Of a DNA stretch of 7,585 bases, positions 4,963 to 7,585 are shown one piece after another. How positions within the stretch are numbered: position 1 is the first letter of the stretch; every line of letters begins with the position of its first letter. The notes under the pieces were generated by a model that was not told the origin of the DNA, ran no database searches, and saw only the letters and a program-made list of their open reading frames with translations. The position numbers and the translations under genes were made by a program. The DNA comes from Burkholderiales bacterium (GTDB lineage Bacteria > Pseudomonadota > Gammaproteobacteria > Burkholderiales > Burkholderiaceae_C). The stretch is from the NCBI GenBank assembly GCA_947453585.1, contig CANGHQ010000079.1:1-7585 (forward strand), read 5' to 3'.

Positions 4963-5811
4963 ATGAAATTTTTCCCCCTCCCCAAGCAGATCGCCTTTCT
5001 GGCGGCTTTGACAATGGCCTTGTGCCAATACAGCGCCAGCGCGCAGGCGCAGCCCAGCGGTTTGCCGCTGTGGGAAGTGGGTGGCTTTGCCGGCTCGCTC
5101 TCGACGCCCGCTTACCCCGCCTCAGCCGAGCGCCTGTCCCGCAACCTGGTCTTGCCCTACTTTATTTACCGGGGCGAGCGCCTGAGCGTGGACCGCGACG
5201 GCATTGACGCGCGCCTGCGCCTGTCGCCTGACTATGAGCTCGACCTGGGCGTGAGTGGCTCTTTTCCTGCGTCGTCCAACGACATCGCGGTGCGCCAGGG
5301 CATGCCCGACCTGGGCACATTGCTCGAATTTGGCCCGCGCCTGAAGGTAAAACTGCCCAGCCCGGGGCCCGGTCTGCGCCTGGGGCTCGATTTGCCGCTG
5401 CGCGAAGTGTTTGAGGTGAGCGGCGGCACGCGGGGCCAGGGCTTGGTGTTCGAGCCCACGCTGGCCTTGGACATGGACAACGTGGGTGGCGGTTGGAGCC
5501 TGACGGCCAAGGCGGGCTTGACCTGGGGCGACCAGCGGGTCAACCAGTATTTTTACGGCGTGGCCCCGGCTTATGCCACAGCGCTGCGCCCCGCGTTTGA
5601 GGCGCAGTCCGGATTGATGAGCGCACGGGCCAGCCTGGGTGCCAGCAAGAGCCTGAGCCCCGATGTGCGGGTGTTTGGCTACGCCCGCATGGACTATTTC
5701 GGCCTGAGCGCCAATACCGCCAGCCCGTTGCACCTGCAAAACAGCAGCCCCTCACTGGGCTTGGGCCTGACCTGGACGCTGGGGCGCTCAGAAGCTCGCG
5801 TCGGCGAGTAA
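4963..5811 (+). CDS. MipA/OmpV-family outer-membrane protein
   Basis: A 282-residue precursor with a signal peptide of about 29 residues (ending SAQA before QPSG). The mature part is an outer-membrane beta-barrel of the MipA/OmpV type. Recognisable points are the N-terminal WEVGGFAGSLSTPAYPAS (37-54), the short PYFIYRGERLSVDRDGI segment (65-81), YELDLGVSGSFP (91-102), the RLGLDLPLR strand (139-147), FEPTLALD (163-170), and the family motif QYFYGV (195-200). E. coli MipA scaffolds the murein hydrolase MltA and the synthase PBP1B; OmpV homologues are porin-like or immunogenic outer-membrane proteins, so the exact job is open. The ATG at 4963 is chosen because AAGG lies six bases upstream and the signal peptide begins there; a start at 4900 would spoil the signal peptide. 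It follows the NhaR-like gene on the same strand after 112 bases, with a weak terminator between. Confidence 0.88.
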   Translation: MKFFPLPKQIAFLAALTMALCQYSASAQAQPSGLPLWEVGGFAGSLSTPAYPASAERLSRNLVLPYFIYRGERLSVDRDGIDARLRLSPDYELDLGVSGSFPASSNDIAVRQGMPDLGTLLEFGPRLKVKLPSPGPGLRLGLDLPLREVFEVSGGTRGQGLVFEPTLALDMDNVGGGWSLTAKAGLTWGDQRVNQYFYGVAPAYATALRPAFEAQSGLMSARASLGASKSLSPDVRVFGYARMDYFGLSANTASPLHLQNSSPSLGLGLTWTLGRSEARVGE

Positions 5812-5816
5812 GGCCC

Positions 5817-5893
5817 GGCGCTTGCCAGCGCCCGCCCCGCCCGCCCGCAGCGTGCGGCGCCCTGCTTTTCTTTTCCGCCTTTTTTCTCTTTTC
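5817..5893 (+). terminator. Probable terminator region after the MipA-like gene
   Basis: Two GC-rich hairpins follow the stop: GGCGCT-TGCC-AGCGCC (5817-5832) and CCGCA-GCG-TGCGG (5845-5857). The second is followed, after a few bases, by pyrimidine tracts rich in T (5865-5893). This looks like an intrinsic terminator, though the T-run is interrupted and starts about seven bases after the stem. The remaining bases to 5981 show nothing I can name. Confidence 0.5.
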
Positions 5894-5981
5894 CGTTAGT
5901 GCGTGTCGGTTGGGGGACTGGTGCTGGCCGCCTAGCGCCGGATACTCGGGGCGTGCACCTACTTATTTCTGGCCCGCGCCC

Positions 5982-6941
5982 ATGAGCGACCCGCGCTCCG
6001 CTTCTGCCTTCTCCGCGCCACGTTTGGCGCTGTGGCTGCGCCACGCGCGCATGCGGGGGCACTTGATGCCCGAGGTGTGGCGCGGCATGTTCTGGGTGGC
6101 ATTGAGCGGCGTGGCGTTTACCTTGCTCAACACCCTGGTGCGCGCCATCACGCTGACCATTGATCCGTTTGAGGCGCAGTTTTTGCGCTACCTTTTTAGC
6201 GTGGTCATCATGCTGCCGCTGCTGTTGCGCCAAGGCTGGCGCAGCTACTGGCCCAGCAATATGTCGGGTCAGTTGTGGCGCGGCGCGGTGCACACGCTGG
6301 GGCTGATGTTCTGGTTTACCGCGCTGCCGCACCTGGGGCTGGCCGACACTACGGCCATCGGCTTTACCGGGCCGATCTTCATCATGCTGGGCGCGTCCTG
6401 GTTTTTGGGCGAAACCATGCGCACCGACCGTTGGGTGGCCGCACTCTTTGGTTTTGCCGGGGTGCTGGTGGTGATTGCGCCCAAACTCACCGGCCAGGGC
6501 GGCTGGTACCCGCTCATCATGCTGGCCTCGTCGCCGATCTTTGCGGCTTCGTTTTTGATGACCAAGAGCCTGACCCGCACCGAGTCGCCCGGCGTTATCG
6601 TGCTGTGGCAGGCGTTGTCGGTCACGGTGCTGAGCCTGCCCCTGGGGCTGATGCACTGGACCACGCCCACGCCCTGGCAGTGGCTGGGTTTTGTGGCGGC
6701 CGGGCTGATGGGGGCGCTGGGCCATTACCTGCTCACGCGCGGCTTTCGTGCCACCGACATTTCGGCCACCCAGTCGCTGCGCTTTTTGGACCTGGTGTGG
6801 GCCGCGCTGATGGGCTGGCTGGTGTTTGCCGATGTGCCCAGCCACACCACGTTGCTGGGCGCCTTGGTGATTTTGGCGTCCACCGTGTGGATTGCGCGGC
6901 GCGAACACCGGCGTGAGGCGCCGCCCGCAATCTTGCCCTGA
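5982..6941 (+). CDS. EamA/DMT-superfamily inner-membrane transporter
   Basis: A 319-residue integral membrane protein with about ten hydrophobic helices (roughly 34-52, 66-83, 99-116, 122-142, 151-168, 176-196, 203-222, 232-252, 264-282, 288-305), the layout of two five-helix EamA repeats. Typical features are the helix 3-4 segment LGLADTTAIGFTGPIF (118-133), FLGE (141-144) and the GFAGVLVVIAP helix (157-167), mirrored in the second half by RATDISATQSLRFLDLVW (256-273) and LLGALVILAST (291-301). Members export metabolites, amino acids or drugs; the substrate cannot be read from sequence. The start is uncertain: 5982 gives a soluble N-terminal leader of about 30 residues, and an ATG at 6051 (residue 24) is also possible; neither has a clear Shine-Dalgarno. 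It is preceded by a probable terminator and converges on the hydrolase gene, so it is likely transcribed alone. Confidence 0.9.
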   Translation: MSDPRSASAFSAPRLALWLRHARMRGHLMPEVWRGMFWVALSGVAFTLLNTLVRAITLTIDPFEAQFLRYLFSVVIMLPLLLRQGWRSYWPSNMSGQLWRGAVHTLGLMFWFTALPHLGLADTTAIGFTGPIFIMLGASWFLGETMRTDRWVAALFGFAGVLVVIAPKLTGQGGWYPLIMLASSPIFAASFLMTKSLTRTESPGVIVLWQALSVTVLSLPLGLMHWTTPTPWQWLGFVAAGLMGALGHYLLTRGFRATDISATQSLRFLDLVWAALMGWLVFADVPSHTTLLGALVILASTVWIARREHRREAPPAILP

Positions 6942-6947
6942 ACCGCT

Positions 6948-6983
6948 GGCGCTGGTTGCCGCTGCGGCGCTCGGGCCAGCGCC
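6948..6983. terminator. Inverted repeat between convergent genes
   Basis: GGCGCTGG (6948-6955) and CCAGCGCC (6976-6983) are perfect 8-bp arms filling the 43-base gap between the transporter stop and the hydrolase stop, with an inner GCCGC-T-GCGGC stem (6958-6968). The position suits a bidirectional terminator, but neither side has a T-tract, so intrinsic termination is doubtful. Confidence 0.45.
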
Positions 6984-6984
6984 C

Positions 6985-7585
6985 TTAAGGCGCGCGCTGC
7001 TCCAAGCGCAAGCCTACGGCGCTGCGGGCCGGAAAGCCTTTCCAGTAGCTGTGGTCGGGCTTGGGGCTGCCGTCTTTTTCCAGCGACATCTTGCCGTCTT
7101 TGGCGTATTCCACCAGGTTCAGGTAGCCGTCCATGGCGGCGTCCTGCTTGAGGAATTTGCCAAGAAAGGCGGTGGCAAAGTGCTGGGCGACGTTGTTCAT
7201 GCGCACGTTGTCCCACACCGCGTCGCTGTAATGTTCGGCAGGCACAAAGTCGAGCGTTTTCACGGGCGTCCAGGTTTCTTGGGGCGGGGGCATGGGGGCG
7301 CCAGCGTTGTGGTTGGCGTTCTCATAGGTCAGCAGGTAGCGCGGGGCGTTGACCGCGCCTTCAAACAGGTTGCGCACGCCGGGTGCATAGCCCGACACAT
7401 CGTCTGCGCTGCCGGCCACAAACAGCACCGGCGTTTTGATGCCGGCCAGGCCCGCCGCGTCCCAAAAGCCAGCGTTCCAGCCCCAGGGCGCAAACGCAAT
7501 GGCCGCCTTGATGCGCGTATCCATGCTGGCCGCGTGCGCCGGGTTGCCCGCCTGGCGCTGCGCCAGCGCGCCATTGGGCGTGCCC
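6985..7585 (-). CDS. Alpha/beta hydrolase, dienelactone-hydrolase-like (N-terminus off the right edge)
   Basis: The last 199 residues of an alpha/beta-hydrolase whose reading frame is open to the right edge; the start, and the nucleophile serine in its GxSxG elbow, lie outside the window. The visible part has DTRIKAAIAFAPWG (22-35 of the visible piece), TPVLFVAGSADDVSGY (51-66), where one of the two aspartates (61-62) fits the catalytic acid, and ENANHNAGAP (88-97), where His92 fits the catalytic histidine. The layout resembles predicted dienelactone hydrolases and related esterases. The rest is a family-specific C-terminal extension (DAVWDNVRMNNVAQHFATAFL, 121-141) ending in EQRAP. An internal ATG at 7524 lies after a conserved segment and is not the start. 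The substrate is unknown; the gene shares no obvious theme with its neighbours. Confidence 0.85.
   Translation of the reverse strand, partial: GTPNGALAQRQAGNPAHAASMDTRIKAAIAFAPWGWNAGFWDAAGLAGIKTPVLFVAGSADDVSGYAPGVRNLFEGAVNAPRYLLTYENANHNAGAPMPPPQETWTPVKTLDFVPAEHYSDAVWDNVRMNNVAQHFATAFLGKFLKQDAAMDGYLNLVEYAKDGKMSLEKDGSPKPDHSYWKGFPARSAVGLRLEQRAP

Noticed and set aside
3897..4985. A 362-codon open frame on the minus strand opposite the NhaR-like gene.
   Set aside because: Low-complexity His/Arg/Gly/Gln product antisense to a well-recognised LysR-family gene; no initiation signal or family match.
5910..5981. Upstream TTG start for the transporter at 5910.
   Set aside because: It adds 24 residues with no family support and no ribosome binding site at a suitable distance.
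5694..6908. A 404-codon open frame on the minus strand opposite the MipA-like and transporter genes.
   Set aside because: Its product is a low-complexity mix rich in His, Arg, Gln, Gly and Pro with no domain. It is the antisense shadow of the GC-rich transporter gene, whose plus-strand product has clear family features.
1..7585. CRISPR arrays, tRNAs, insertion sequences, attachment sites and prophage genes.
   Set aside because: I looked for regularly spaced repeats, tRNA-like cloverleaf segments, transposase or integrase motifs and terminal inverted repeats and found none.

Overview
The base composition (GC-rich genes with G/C in most third codon positions) and the protein families point to a betaproteobacterium, most likely of the Comamonadaceae (Rhodoferax/Polaromonas/Acidovorax-like). 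This is an inference from protein flavour, not from a marker gene. The window holds seven protein genes. Two run off the edges: a TonB-dependent receptor on the left and an alpha/beta hydrolase on the right. I see no tRNA, rRNA, CRISPR array, insertion sequence or prophage gene, and no gene-free stretch longer than about 240 bases.

Left half, positions 1-3247, minus strand. Three genes read right to left: a secreted sorbosone/glucose-dehydrogenase-type beta-propeller enzyme (1731-3008), a small periplasmic cytochrome c (1328-1642), and a TonB-dependent outer-membrane receptor (1-1205, C-terminus missing). The receptor closely resembles E. coli YncD, renamed PqqU because it imports pyrroloquinoline quinone (PQQ). 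The propeller family normally uses PQQ and passes electrons to a c-type cytochrome. Together these suggest a PQQ-scavenging oxidation module: the receptor brings PQQ into the periplasm, the apo-dehydrogenase binds it there, and the cytochrome takes the electrons. No PQQ synthesis gene is visible. The gaps carry a strong intrinsic terminator next to a second hairpin (between dehydrogenase and cytochrome), similar AT-rich dyads, and a three-half-site repeat upstream of the dehydrogenase.

Middle, 3248-4850. A Rrf2/IscR-type repressor (minus) and a NhaR-type LysR regulator (plus) are divergently transcribed from a 178-base AT-rich spacer with a large nested dyad. The Rrf2 protein has no cysteine at all, so it cannot hold the usual cysteine-ligated Fe-S cluster. 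It sits directly upstream of the dehydrogenase but is separated from it by its own terminator, so it is a candidate regulator of the module rather than part of its transcript.

Right half, 4963-7585. A MipA/OmpV-family outer-membrane protein and a ten-helix EamA/DMT-type inner-membrane transporter are on the plus strand. The transporter converges on a minus-strand alpha/beta hydrolase of the dienelactone-hydrolase type that runs off the right edge. These look like ordinary chromosomal genes with no evident link to the PQQ module.
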